Positions 16,978-25,149 of a stretch of 64,000 nt of DNA are shown here, piece by piece. The notes below the pieces were generated by a model. It made no database searches, had not been told where the DNA came from, and saw only the letters and a program-made list of their open reading frames with translations. Location: the NCBI GenBank assembly GCA_012518035.1, contig JAAYTL010000118.1:24137-88136 (forward strand), read 5' to 3'. Both the position numbers and the translations under genes were made by a program. How positions within the stretch are numbered: the stretch's first letter is position 1; the number at the start of each line of letters is the position of its first letter. Source of the DNA: Tissierellia bacterium. Lineage in GTDB: Bacteria; Bacillota; Clostridia; Tissierellales; Tissierellaceae.

Positions 16978-18322
16978 AGATTTCATTCTGCTGTATGCTA
17001 TTTATTATGTCCTCCTTATGCCTTATCCAATCACTATAGGTCTCAATATCTACTAGAAGGTCATCTATCAGATTGATGAGTATATTAATACTGCATTCAT
17101 GAATAAAATCTATACTTATTTCACTATTGAAATTATGGGCTATTGCATCTAATATTTTGTTGGCTACCTCTTCTTTTTCATCAAAACTCATATCCTTATC
17201 TCTCAAGACTGACATAATACCTTCATAATAAAGAAACCTTAAATATAGGATAAATCCTTCAAAGTCTTCAGCATTGCTTCCCTTTTCAATCTCGAAGATG
17301 ATTTTAAATAATAGATTCCATCTAAAATCAATGTTTAAAGTGGATAAGATCATAGATCCGATTTTCCTAGTAAAGCAATCATTAAAGAATACTTCACGCT
17401 CAAATTCTATACATTTGCTAAAATTAATTTCATCATTTCCTATCTCATCCAATCTTTTTAGTATCCTTAAAAAGTTCTTATTATAACTTGTTTGGTCCTT
17501 ATGTTCACCCTTCATAAATAGATAATCTACTATTACATCAATTGTTTTTTTGAAGTCAATTACAAAGCCGAGTTCTTGGCGTACTTTTGTTATATATATG
17601 TCATGAGTGATCTTAGATACTAAGGATTTCAACTGATTTTCTTTCTGAACCAAATCACTTGTATCCATCTCAGTTAGGTGGTCATGTAATATCATCAACT
17701 GTCTATCAATCATGGTTAAATTATCCTTAATTGATGACATTATATCCCTAAAAAAATCCTCTGTCAGCATATAGTTAAAGTTCTTATATAGTACCTTATG
17801 ATCTATTTCTCCCCAAAAAACATTAACTAGAGATTTGATTTGTAATTCAAAGTTAATCTCTACATCATCTTTCTTATACTTGCCATCTATCTTATAGATT
17901 TCAAATCCATTCTTTTGCTTTTGAGGTTGTTCGGTATCTAACTTAAGTAAGATTGCAGAGTTCAAAGGATTTGAGTAATACCCATCCCCTTCTGCTGTAT
18001 CAAATAATTCTAATATATCTTCGTATATCTTCTTTTCATCCTCTACAAACCTACATTCTATCCTAAAACCAATTAAATCCGATAGATTGTTTAGGAGGTT
18101 CTCTGGTGTTTTATATTTAACGTAAAGATTATGCCTAAGTATCTTCTCCTTTAAACTTTCTATGGATTTAATCCTATAATTCACATTTAAAAAATGATCC
18201 TTAATAAAAAAGCTATCGTTAAAAAACTTTTCTAATTCTAGGGCAACTGTATCTATCTTATCCGCGTTTTCTTCTAAGATTTCCATAGTTTTGTCAATAA
18301 AATTAAAAATTTCTAGCTTCAT
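16976..18322 (-). CDS. Divergent RelA/SpoT-domain protein with unknown C-terminal region
   Basis: A 448-residue protein. Residues about 45-185 resemble a (p)ppGpp synthetase domain: R50-x-K52-S53-x2-S56-x3-K60 fits the ATP-binding helix, D82LIGFR87 fits the G-loop region and FELQIKSLVNVFWGEIDHKVLY fits the E-x-Q-I-x-T strand. The Y-x-S-x-H block that normally follows the G-loop is not recognisable, so activity is doubtful. There is no HD hydrolase domain, TGS or ACT domain. Instead about 260 helical, acidic residues of unknown kind follow. The start has AAGGGGGAAGG. It is monocistronic. A small alarmone synthetase-like role is the best guess, with a non-catalytic descendant as the alternative. 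Confidence 0.7.
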   Translation of the reverse strand: MKLEIFNFIDKTMEILEENADKIDTVALELEKFFNDSFFIKDHFLNVNYRIKSIESLKEKILRHNLYVKYKTPENLLNNLSDLIGFRIECRFVEDEKKIYEDILELFDTAEGDGYYSNPLNSAILLKLDTEQPQKQKNGFEIYKIDGKYKKDDVEINFELQIKSLVNVFWGEIDHKVLYKNFNYMLTEDFFRDIMSSIKDNLTMIDRQLMILHDHLTEMDTSDLVQKENQLKSLVSKITHDIYITKVRQELGFVIDFKKTIDVIVDYLFMKGEHKDQTSYNKNFLRILKRLDEIGNDEINFSKCIEFEREVFFNDCFTRKIGSMILSTLNIDFRWNLLFKIIFEIEKGSNAEDFEGFILYLRFLYYEGIMSVLRDKDMSFDEKEEVANKILDAIAHNFNSEISIDFIHECSINILINLIDDLLVDIETYSDWIRHKEDIINSIQQNEI

Positions 18323-18462
18323 GTCCTTCCCCCTTGAGCATCTTTCTCGAGAATATTATATCATAATCTATCCAAACATCATAAAATAGTTTTAATTTTC
18401 TAAAAATAAAATCTCACTTTCCTAATCACTCCATAAGATGTTATTAGGAGGTGTTAGATAAT

Positions 18463-18933
18463 ATGACTCAAAATGTGAATAGAGCCTATGCAAAGTTAAG
18501 AGGTGGTCCCTTAGGTCCGGATATAAGAGGATATGCCTACTTTTACGCCGTGGAAGGGGGGACTGAGTTATTTGTTGAAGTCTGGGGATTGCCCATGTAT
18601 CAGCCAAGTAATGGATATAACCCTATAGGACCTTTTGGTTTTCACATCCATGAATACGGTATTTGTCAAGTAACTAACCCATCTGAGCCTTTTATGTCAG
18701 CAGGTGGGCATTATAACCCAACAAATCAGCCCCATGGCAACCATGCGGGAGATCTCCCGGTCCTATTCTCAAATAATGGTTATGCCAGAATGAGCTTCTT
18801 CACCAATAAGTTTAGTGTTGAAGATATTATTAATAGATCCATTATTATTCATGAGAACCCGGATGACTACAGAACTCAACCTTCTGGGGATTCTGGTAAG
18901 AGACTTGCTTGTGGTGTTATTGAGACCTGGTAG
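18463..18933 (+). CDS. sodC: Cu/Zn superoxide dismutase family protein without signal peptide
   Basis: A 156-residue protein of the Cu/Zn SOD family. All metal ligands appear intact: H61 and H63 in GFHIHEYG, three histidines plus the zinc aspartate in GGHYNPTNQPHGNHAGDLP, and the last copper histidine in SIIIHENPDDY. A cysteine pair (ICQV and RLACGVI) could form the family disulfide. Secreted bacterial SodC enzymes carry a signal peptide; none is seen here, so the product is predicted to be cytoplasmic or spore-associated. The start is ATG 18463, nine bases after AGGAGGTG. Lone plus-strand gene. I do not know its activity in an anaerobe. Confidence 0.9.
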   Translation: MTQNVNRAYAKLRGGPLGPDIRGYAYFYAVEGGTELFVEVWGLPMYQPSNGYNPIGPFGFHIHEYGICQVTNPSEPFMSAGGHYNPTNQPHGNHAGDLPVLFSNNGYARMSFFTNKFSVEDIINRSIIIHENPDDYRTQPSGDSGKRLACGVIETW

Positions 18934-18960
18934 AAATGTATCTACTCAGTTAATTAAGAA

Positions 18961-18993
18961 GAAGGACATATCATATACAATGATATGTCCTTC
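18961..18993. terminator. Hairpin after sodC
   Basis: GAAGGACATATCAT and ATGATATGTCCTTC form a perfect 14-bp stem with a 5-base loop 27 bases after the sodC stop. The U-tail is poor, so it may act in mRNA protection as well as termination. Confidence 0.75.
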
Positions 18994-19069
18994 TATCACC
19001 TATGTGGGTCTTCTTGCATAAGAAATATAAGTATAATTTATACGTGAGAGTTCATCTACGAATTGGTAT

Positions 19070-19294
19070 TTACTTTCCGAATGTCGTATTTTCGTATACT
19101 CTTCTGCCAAGAATCTTTATTTCGATCCCTGTATCGTAACCATCTACTCCTCTTAGGGCATGATAATCTGTTATGCTGTATAATAATGCTTGATATTTAA
19201 CAGTACCGCCATCTTTGTATCGTATTGGGATTGGGAATAGTAAAATCAAAGCTATAATAATTATGATGAATCTAATTGAAGGTTTCCTCATCAT
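19070..19294 (-). CDS. Small single-pass membrane protein, conserved in Firmicutes
   Basis: A 74-residue protein with one N-terminal transmembrane helix (IRFIIIIIALILLFPIPI) followed by a short outer domain, YKDGGTVKYQALLYSI and IEIKILGRRVYENTTFG. I recognise this arrangement as a recurrent small exported module in Firmicutes, without a function. GGGAGGAAG precedes two consecutive ATG codons; the second (19291) is the better spaced. No operon partner is clear. Confidence 0.65.
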   Translation of the reverse strand: MMRKPSIRFIIIIIALILLFPIPIRYKDGGTVKYQALLYSITDYHALRGVDGYDTGIEIKILGRRVYENTTFGK

Positions 19295-19337
19295 CTTCCT
19301 CCCGCAAATTACTATTTACTGTTTCAGTTCATGCAAC

Positions 19338-20006
19338 TTATCCAATAATTTCAAAGGTTGTAGGTTTTAATTCCTTATCCAATACCTGTAAATAATATAA
19401 AAGATCTTTAAGGGATCTTTCTATTGTGTCTTTATGGATTCCTTCAACCCCCATGATTACAAACATAATATTCTTACTTGCATCTGTTACCCTGGTTCTC
19501 ATGTCCTGGCCATAAATATTGCTGATTATAATACCCTCAGTATCCTGTATGTAGATATCCTTCTTCTTTAAGGTAATCAATTTCTCTTGAACTCCCATAT
19601 AGCTTTCTCCACCATCAGCAACATCAAGGGTAAGAGGCCCCTTCATCTTATCCCTATCAAAAGCAGCTATAAGTAAACCATGTTTTAATTCAGTCAAAAA
19701 CATGGCTTGAACTGCCAGCACGGTATCAGGGAAATCCTGATTCCATATAAGAATTGATTCTATTTGAAGCAGAACAATATATGTTTTTTTGAACTTTTTA
19801 AAATACCTGATGTAGTGGCATATGGGTTCTGTTTTTATAAACTCAGACCTCTGGTAAGTTTCAAACTTGGTTTGTAATTGAGTAATTAAATTTTGCCTAA
19901 GTTCAACAAAGGTTGCCAAGTTTTCCGGGTTAAAGTTATGAATCTCCAATATGCCAAAGGGGGCTTTAGGGTATATGGACCTTAGTTTATCAGTTCGTAA
20001 CTCCAT
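19338..20006 (-). CDS. B3/4-domain protein (PheT-like tRNA-binding/editing fold)
   Basis: A 222-residue protein whose central part (HYIRYFKKFKKTYIVLLQIES, then AVQAMFLTELKHGLLIAAFDRD and GPLTLDVADGGESYMG) resembles the B3/B4 domain of phenylalanyl-tRNA synthetase beta chains, found alone in many bacteria. Free-standing members are thought to act on misacylated tRNA or related substrates, but this is not established here. The ATG at 20006 has GGAAGG five bases upstream, better than the in-frame GTG two codons earlier. Confidence 0.8.
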   Translation of the reverse strand: MELRTDKLRSIYPKAPFGILEIHNFNPENLATFVELRQNLITQLQTKFETYQRSEFIKTEPICHYIRYFKKFKKTYIVLLQIESILIWNQDFPDTVLAVQAMFLTELKHGLLIAAFDRDKMKGPLTLDVADGGESYMGVQEKLITLKKKDIYIQDTEGIIISNIYGQDMRTRVTDASKNIMFVIMGVEGIHKDTIERSLKDLLYYLQVLDKELKPTTFEIIG

Positions 20007-20063
20007 ATCCACCTTCCTTTCTATACTCTTAAGACCTAGTTCTTATAGACACTATTCCTATCA

Positions 20064-20681
20064 CTAATTTGCGTAAAGCTTATAAAGCATATTCTGCTCT
20101 TCTTTTGATTTAAAGAGGGATAGGTCTTCACCTTTGAGCCAGTCCTCTACCTGGTTACTATCAATGATTAAAGGCATACGATGGTGGATTTTAGCTAGGT
20201 AGTTGTTGGCTTCCTTAGTTATGATTGTAAAAGCTAGGTAGTCAGTTCCATTAGCCTCATCCAGAAGACTAAGCTGCTCAGCCTTTTCAGTGAAGGTGTT
20301 GAAAAGCCCTGCCATGTAAAGGATTGATTTTTCTTTTCCTATGATATACTTTCCCTTTTCACCATCCTCTGAGGTTTTTTTCCACTCAAAATAAGCTGAA
20401 GCTGGTATTATGCACCTCTTCTTATCAACTAAATCCTTAAACATATCCCTTTGCCTCAGACTCTCTGACCTAGCATTGATTATAACTCCCTTTTTATCCC
20501 ATTTGGGAAATCCCCATTTAGCTATGGTAATACCCTGAGGAGTAATAATAGGAACCCTATTGGTGGGGAAGATTTCCCCTGTCTTATATCCACTAGAGTG
20601 ACTATCGGGTTTTTCTTTTATACTTGAGAATAATTTTGTTAATTCAGGATCATCCATATCTAGGTAAAACCTACCACACAT
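20064..20681 (-). CDS. SOS response-associated peptidase (YedK/HMCES, SRAP)
   Basis: A 205-residue SRAP-family protein. The catalytic Cys2 is in MCGRFYLD, VIINARSESL holds the conserved Asn, ASAYFEWKK the conserved Glu and IHHRMPLII the conserved His. YedK and its human relative HMCES form a covalent link with abasic sites in single-stranded DNA through Cys2 and so protect against strand breaks. The family is usually linked to SOS or DNA-repair loci, but no LexA box is obvious here. It lies just upstream of the aldehyde dehydrogenase gene in map order but has its own start. Confidence 0.95.
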   Translation of the reverse strand: MCGRFYLDMDDPELTKLFSSIKEKPDSHSSGYKTGEIFPTNRVPIITPQGITIAKWGFPKWDKKGVIINARSESLRQRDMFKDLVDKKRCIIPASAYFEWKKTSEDGEKGKYIIGKEKSILYMAGLFNTFTEKAEQLSLLDEANGTDYLAFTIITKEANNYLAKIHHRMPLIIDSNQVEDWLKGEDLSLFKSKEEQNMLYKLYAN

Positions 20682-20718
20682 CCTACCACCTCATATTATT
20701 TATAAATTGGTTTTATAC

Positions 20719-22104
20719 TTACTTCATAACTCTTTTGACCAAATTAAACTTCTTGGCACTATATGGTGGGTATCGTAGAGACATATCAATCCTATTGAAG
20801 GATTTTAGTATACTTTTATAATGGGTAAAGGTAGCGAAACTATATTTCCCATGATACTTCCCCATTCCACTGGTACCCACTCCACCAAAGGGAACCCTGG
20901 GATTCAGTATGTGAAGGAGGCTATTATTTATGCAACCGCCTCCAAACTCTAACTTTTTAACTAAGAAATCTTGGAGTTCCTTATTCTGGGTAAAGAGATA
21001 TAAAGCCAAAGGATATCTATTCTCCCTTACTATATCCACTACTTCATCTATTACCTTATAAGTCCAAAGGGGAAGGATAGGCCCAAATATTTCCTTTTTC
21101 ATTATAGGACTTTCCATATCCTGGCATTCCAAGATAGTTGGTTGGATATATAAGTCATTCCTGTCACTGTCTCCCCCGTAAAGGATTTCTCCATCCTCTA
21201 AATAAGAAGCTAGGGTTTCATATCTCTTTTCATTGATAATTCTCCCATAGTCTGGGCTATCTTTAGGATTTACACCATAAAATTCTTCTATGTACTTAAT
21301 CAAATAATCCATCAAGTCCTTCTTTATGTCTTCATGGACTAATAGATAATCAGGTGCTATGCAGGTTTGACCTGCATTATAGAACTTTCCACTTACTATC
21401 CTCCTTGCTGCTAAGTCAAGATTAGCATCCTTATGGACTATACCCGGGGACTTGCCCCCTAGCTCTAGGGTAACCGGTGTTAAGTGCTGAGAGGCTAATC
21501 GCAGTACTTCCTTTCCTACATTAGGGCTCCCAGTAAAGAAGATATGGTTAAAGTCATACCTATCTATTAGTTCTGGAACAACCCTTGAGCCCGATCCTTG
21601 TACTATACTTATATATTCCCTGGGGAATGCTTCTTCAATAATCTTCTCAATAATTAAAGATGTATTTGCTGATTTGTTTGATGGCTTGACTATAGCACAA
21701 TTTCCAGCTGCTATCGCCCCTATTAAGGGTGCTAGTATCAACTGAAAGGGGTAGTTCCAGGGGCCTACTATCAATACCACACCTAGGGGTTGGGGGTATA
21801 TATAAGTTTTTGAAGGTAGGGTTACTATACTGTCCATAACCCTCCTAGGCTTCATCCATTTTCTCAATTTCTTTATAGTGTAGTTAAGTTCTCCATATAC
21901 GTACCCTATTTCAGATGAGTATGCTTCCAATCCTGATTTGTGGAGATCCTTATGTAATGCTCTCAAAATCTCTGCTTCATATTTTTGGATTGCAGCTTTA
22001 AGCTTTTTTAGCTGCTTAATCCTAAATTCATACCCCTGGGTCTTGCCTGAATCAAAATATTCCCTCTTGCTATAGAAAATATCCTTATCCAAATTACTCC
22101 TCAC
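20719..22104 (-). CDS. Class 3-type aldehyde dehydrogenase
   Basis: About 461 residues, NAD(P)+-dependent aldehyde dehydrogenase. FFTGSPNVGKEVLR is part of the cofactor site, TLELGGKSPGIV holds the general base Glu and FYNAGQTCIAPDY the nucleophilic Cys. The shorter length and hydrophobic C-terminal tail resemble the class 3 / fatty-aldehyde group (YwdH-like). The frame opens at TTG 22125. However, AAAGGAG lies eight bases before GTG 22104, and TGAGGAG lies before TTG 22092, so either is a better start. The physiological aldehyde is unknown. The small zinc-ribbon gene lies just upstream. Confidence 0.9.
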   Translation of the reverse strand: MRSNLDKDIFYSKREYFDSGKTQGYEFRIKQLKKLKAAIQKYEAEILRALHKDLHKSGLEAYSSEIGYVYGELNYTIKKLRKWMKPRRVMDSIVTLPSKTYIYPQPLGVVLIVGPWNYPFQLILAPLIGAIAAGNCAIVKPSNKSANTSLIIEKIIEEAFPREYISIVQGSGSRVVPELIDRYDFNHIFFTGSPNVGKEVLRLASQHLTPVTLELGGKSPGIVHKDANLDLAARRIVSGKFYNAGQTCIAPDYLLVHEDIKKDLMDYLIKYIEEFYGVNPKDSPDYGRIINEKRYETLASYLEDGEILYGGDSDRNDLYIQPTILECQDMESPIMKKEIFGPILPLWTYKVIDEVVDIVRENRYPLALYLFTQNKELQDFLVKKLEFGGGCINNSLLHILNPRVPFGGVGTSGMGKYHGKYSFATFTHYKSILKSFNRIDMSLRYPPYSAKKFNLVKRVMK

Positions 22105-22133
22105 CTGCCCAACTCCTTTAAACAATCATGCAT

Positions 22134-22352
22134 TTAGATTAAGTCTTCAATATCTATAATCATCTTTTTACAATCCCTACATAAATATGTTTCAACTTGA
22201 TTAGTTCCCCAGGGATTCGTGATTTTTATACCCCTCTTAAAGGCATTAATAATCGCTCCCTTATTTCTATCTTCCTCTATCCATTTCAATGAGTACCTAT
22301 CACCGCTGATTACACCCTTCTCCATTTCCATTTTGCAGAAAGGACATTGCAT
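22134..22352 (-). CDS. Small zinc-ribbon protein (PF20097/DUF6487-like)
   Basis: A 72-residue protein beginning MQCPFCKMEMEKG and ending with YLCRDCKKMIIDIE, so two C-x2-C pairs about 45 residues apart form a likely zinc ribbon. The middle has a basic stretch with NPWGTNQVE. It fits a small Firmicutes family I recall as DUF6487. AGGAGGTAATAGTC precedes the ATG. It ends 29 bases before the start of the aldehyde dehydrogenase gene and is probably co-transcribed with it. Function unknown. Confidence 0.75.
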   Translation of the reverse strand: MQCPFCKMEMEKGVISGDRYSLKWIEEDRNKGAIINAFKRGIKITNPWGTNQVETYLCRDCKKMIIDIEDLI

Positions 22353-22456
22353 GACTATTACCTCCTAATAAACCTAATCTATTAGATTAATATCATAAAA
22401 TCAGATTTTCGATACATTTTATTTCAAGTTAAACTTGAACTTTAAGTATATAGTAA

Positions 22457-22483
22457 ACGACAGGGTCTTAATGACCCTGTCGT
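22457..22483. terminator. Terminator after aspA
   Basis: ACGACAGGGTC and GACCCTGTCGT form a perfect 11-bp GC-rich stem with a TTAAT loop seven bases after the aspartase stop. Confidence 0.85.
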
Positions 22484-22489
22484 CTTGAA

Positions 22490-23911
22490 TTATTTGTCTA
22501 ATAAATGTTTAGCTGCGATTCCTGGTTCGGTCATTGCAAATGGATCTAAGATTTCATCCAGCTCCTCTTCTGATAAGAGGCCTTCCTCAAGAGCTATTTC
22601 CCTAACCGGTTGGCCAGTTTTTATGGCTATCTTTGCTATTTTTGCAGCATTCTTATATCCTACATGAGGTACTATAGCAGTAATTACCCCAACACTATTA
22701 TCTACTAATGATTTACATCTTTCTTCATTAGCAGTAACTCCTACTATCAGGTTCTCCCTAAAGGTTCTAACCCCATTTCCTAAGGTTTCTATAGATTCAT
22801 ATAGATTATACAAGAGAACTGGTTCGAAAACATTAAGCTGTAGCTGACCTGCTTCAGCAGCCATGGTTATGGTCAAGTCATTACCTATAAGGTTGAAGGC
22901 AACTTGGTTCATTACCTCTGCTATAACTGGGTTTACCTTACCTGGCATTATGGATGAACCTGCCTGTCTTTCTGGTAGATTGATCTCAGATATTCCTGTC
23001 CTAGGACCTGATGCCAATAATCTGATATCATTGGCCATCTTGGAAAGGTTCACCGCTGCAGTTTTAAGAGCTGATGATAGAGCCACAAACCCATCTAGGT
23101 TATTGGTTCCGTCTACCAAGTCTTCTGCCTGGGTTAGGCCTAGGTCTACAACCTTATCTAGATTAGGAACAATTACTTTTAAGTATTCCGTGTCTACATT
23201 AATACCTGTTCCTACTGCTGAAGCACCCATATTTACAACTCTTAAACCATCTAGGGCATTTTCTATTCTGTTGATATCCCTCTTGATAACTGAACTATAG
23301 GCATGGTATTCTTGTCCAAGCCTAATGGGTACAGCATCTTGTAGGTGGGTCCTACCCATCTTTATAACATGATCAAATTCCTTGGATTTTTCAAGTAAGG
23401 CTGCTTGTAGTTTTCTTAATTCTTCTAGGGTCCTTTGGCCAAGTTGTAAGGCAGCTATCTTGCCTGCTGTTGGAAAGGCATCATTTGTTGATTGTCCCAT
23501 ATTTACATGGTCATTCGGATGGACCTTATCATAAACTCCAAGTTCACCACCAAGGATTTCATTTGCCCTATTAGCAATTACTTCGTTGGCATTCATATTG
23601 GCTGTCGTTCCAGCTCCACCTTGGATTGGATCACAAATAAATTGGTCATGAAGCTTACCTTCTATTATTTCTTCACTAGCTTGTACTATGGCGTCTTTTA
23701 CCTCTTCAGTCATTATGCCAGCTTCAAAATTGGATATGGCGCATGCCTTTTTAACTTGAGCAAGAGCTATAACTAACTCCTTATGAATGGTTCTACCTGT
23801 AATACCAAAATTTTCAGCTCCTCTAACGGCGTTAATACCATAGTATGCATCTGCTGGTATCTCCTTTTCACCTATAGAATCGCTTTCAATTCTGAATTTT
23901 AATTTATCCAT
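22490..23911 (-). CDS. aspA: Aspartate ammonia-lyase
   Basis: A 473-residue aspartase/fumarase superfamily enzyme that deaminates L-aspartate to fumarate and ammonia. The signature GSSIMPGKVNPVIAE is present, with GQSTNDAFPTAGKIAAL and GRTHLQDAVPIRLGQ as substrate-site blocks. The N-terminal RIESDSIGEKEIPADAYYGI is closer to AspA than to class II fumarase. AAGGAGG lies before the ATG. It has its own consensus promoter just past malR. It complements glutamate fermentation by opening aspartate as an energy or nitrogen source. A fumarase role cannot be fully excluded by eye. Confidence 0.92.
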   Translation of the reverse strand: MDKLKFRIESDSIGEKEIPADAYYGINAVRGAENFGITGRTIHKELVIALAQVKKACAISNFEAGIMTEEVKDAIVQASEEIIEGKLHDQFICDPIQGGAGTTANMNANEVIANRANEILGGELGVYDKVHPNDHVNMGQSTNDAFPTAGKIAALQLGQRTLEELRKLQAALLEKSKEFDHVIKMGRTHLQDAVPIRLGQEYHAYSSVIKRDINRIENALDGLRVVNMGASAVGTGINVDTEYLKVIVPNLDKVVDLGLTQAEDLVDGTNNLDGFVALSSALKTAAVNLSKMANDIRLLASGPRTGISEINLPERQAGSSIMPGKVNPVIAEVMNQVAFNLIGNDLTITMAAEAGQLQLNVFEPVLLYNLYESIETLGNGVRTFRENLIVGVTANEERCKSLVDNSVGVITAIVPHVGYKNAAKIAKIAIKTGQPVREIALEEGLLSEEELDEILDPFAMTEPGIAAKHLLDK

Positions 23912-23991
23912 CCTAATCCTCCTTTGAAATTTTATATCTACTATCCTTCATTTAATTATAAAGGGAATAGTCTCAAATAACATTCAATTAC

Positions 23992-24020
23992 ATAATACCC
24001 TTACGGGAAATCGTTGTCAA
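23992..24020 (-). promoter_or_regulatory. Consensus promoter for aspA
   Basis: On the minus strand, TTGACA (24015-24020), a 17-base spacer and TATTAT (23992-23997) give a near-ideal vegetative promoter with a start near 23985. It lies directly behind the malR stop codon. Confidence 0.8.
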
Positions 24021-24022
24021 CT

Positions 24023-25063
24023 TTATTCAGTAGAAAACATACCTTCAGTTGATTGCCTCTTATGGATCTCATAGGGAATAATAATCCTTCTATTTTGCAT
24101 TCCTTTCTCTAAGGCTTCCACCAGTATATTGATGGATTCTAAACCTAGATCATGGGCATTTACATCTACGGAAGTAAAGGGGATTTGTGAATATCTTGAT
24201 ATAATGCTGTTATTAAAGCTGGCAATAGCAATATCTTCTGGAATCTTAAACTTTAAACCTTCCAAAACCTGAATTGCTCCAAAGGCTACTAAGTCATCAG
24301 TGATTATAACTGCATCAGGCCTAGGAACAAGGCCTATCAACTCCCTACCGAACTTAAATCCTGTCTCCTCATCAAAGCTACCGATAAAAATATAATCTTC
24401 ATCACAGGTTAGGTTACAATCCTTAATGGCCCTTTTATAACCCTCAATCCTCTTCTTGGTAACCAAGAGACTAGGATCAGCTGCAATCATGGCTATTTTT
24501 GACCTGCCTTTAGATATCATATATTTGGTTAATTCATATGCAGCCATAAAATTGTCATTGTCTACATAGTTGATTCTGCTATCTTCTATATAAGGCGTTC
24601 CAATAAGAGAAAAAGGAAAGTCTATGGATAATAAATAGCTTATGTTGTCATCGTTAATTCTACTGGACATCAGTACAAGACCATCAACCTTGGAAGCCCT
24701 AACAAAATTCTTGATGCTTTGTAACTCATCCCCTACTTCGGTGTTGGTTGATAGAAGAATATCATAGCCAAATGTCGCAGCCCCCTTAACTATACCCCTC
24801 AAGGTTTCTGGAAAAAATGGATTCAGAAATATATCCTCATCCCTACTGGGCATGATAACGCCAATATTACCAGTCTTATTTTTAGCTAAGGACCTTGCAA
24901 TGGCATTTGGATAGTAACCTAATTCATCCATGCATTTTTGGACCCTTTCCTTGGTAGCCTTGCTAATTCTTGAGCTATCCGAAATGACCCTTGAAACCGT
25001 AGATGGTGAGACTCCCGCCTTTTTTGCTACATCACTTAATGTGACTTGGTTTTTTCTTGCCAA
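24023..25063 (-). CDS. malR: LacI-family repressor, probable MalR
   Basis: About 346 residues: an N-terminal LacI helix-turn-helix (VTLSDVAKKAGVSPSTVSRVIS, split by the hinge KNKTGNIGVIMPS) and a periplasmic-binding-protein-like sensor domain. The open frame continues 36 codons upstream into malP, but GAGGTGATTAGC sits before TTG 25063 and the family normally begins there, so I use TTG. It is the last gene of malQ-malP-malR. The operator-like palindrome at the malQ promoter has the central CG and TTGCA arms expected for this family, so autoregulation of the operon by maltose or maltodextrin is the natural reading. Confidence 0.88.
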   Translation of the reverse strand: MARKNQVTLSDVAKKAGVSPSTVSRVISDSSRISKATKERVQKCMDELGYYPNAIARSLAKNKTGNIGVIMPSRDEDIFLNPFFPETLRGIVKGAATFGYDILLSTNTEVGDELQSIKNFVRASKVDGLVLMSSRINDDNISYLLSIDFPFSLIGTPYIEDSRINYVDNDNFMAAYELTKYMISKGRSKIAMIAADPSLLVTKKRIEGYKRAIKDCNLTCDEDYIFIGSFDEETGFKFGRELIGLVPRPDAVIITDDLVAFGAIQVLEGLKFKIPEDIAIASFNNSIISRYSQIPFTSVDVNAHDLGLESINILVEALEKGMQNRRIIIPYEIHKRQSTEGMFSTE

Positions 25064-25149
25064 GCTAATCACCTCTTGTTTGATGTAAAAGGATAAAGAC
25101 TGAATCTTTTCCTGAATTCGATAATTTGAATAACTTATAAACAATACTT

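Noticed and set aside
22863..23300. Plus-strand open frame of about 145 codons inside aspA
   Set aside because: It is fully antisense to a clear aspartase gene, has no ribosome site and a composition typical of an opposite-strand shadow.
23993..24010. CCCGTAAGGG as a possible operator in the aspA promoter spacer
   Set aside because: Only three base pairs are symmetric; too short to support a binding site.
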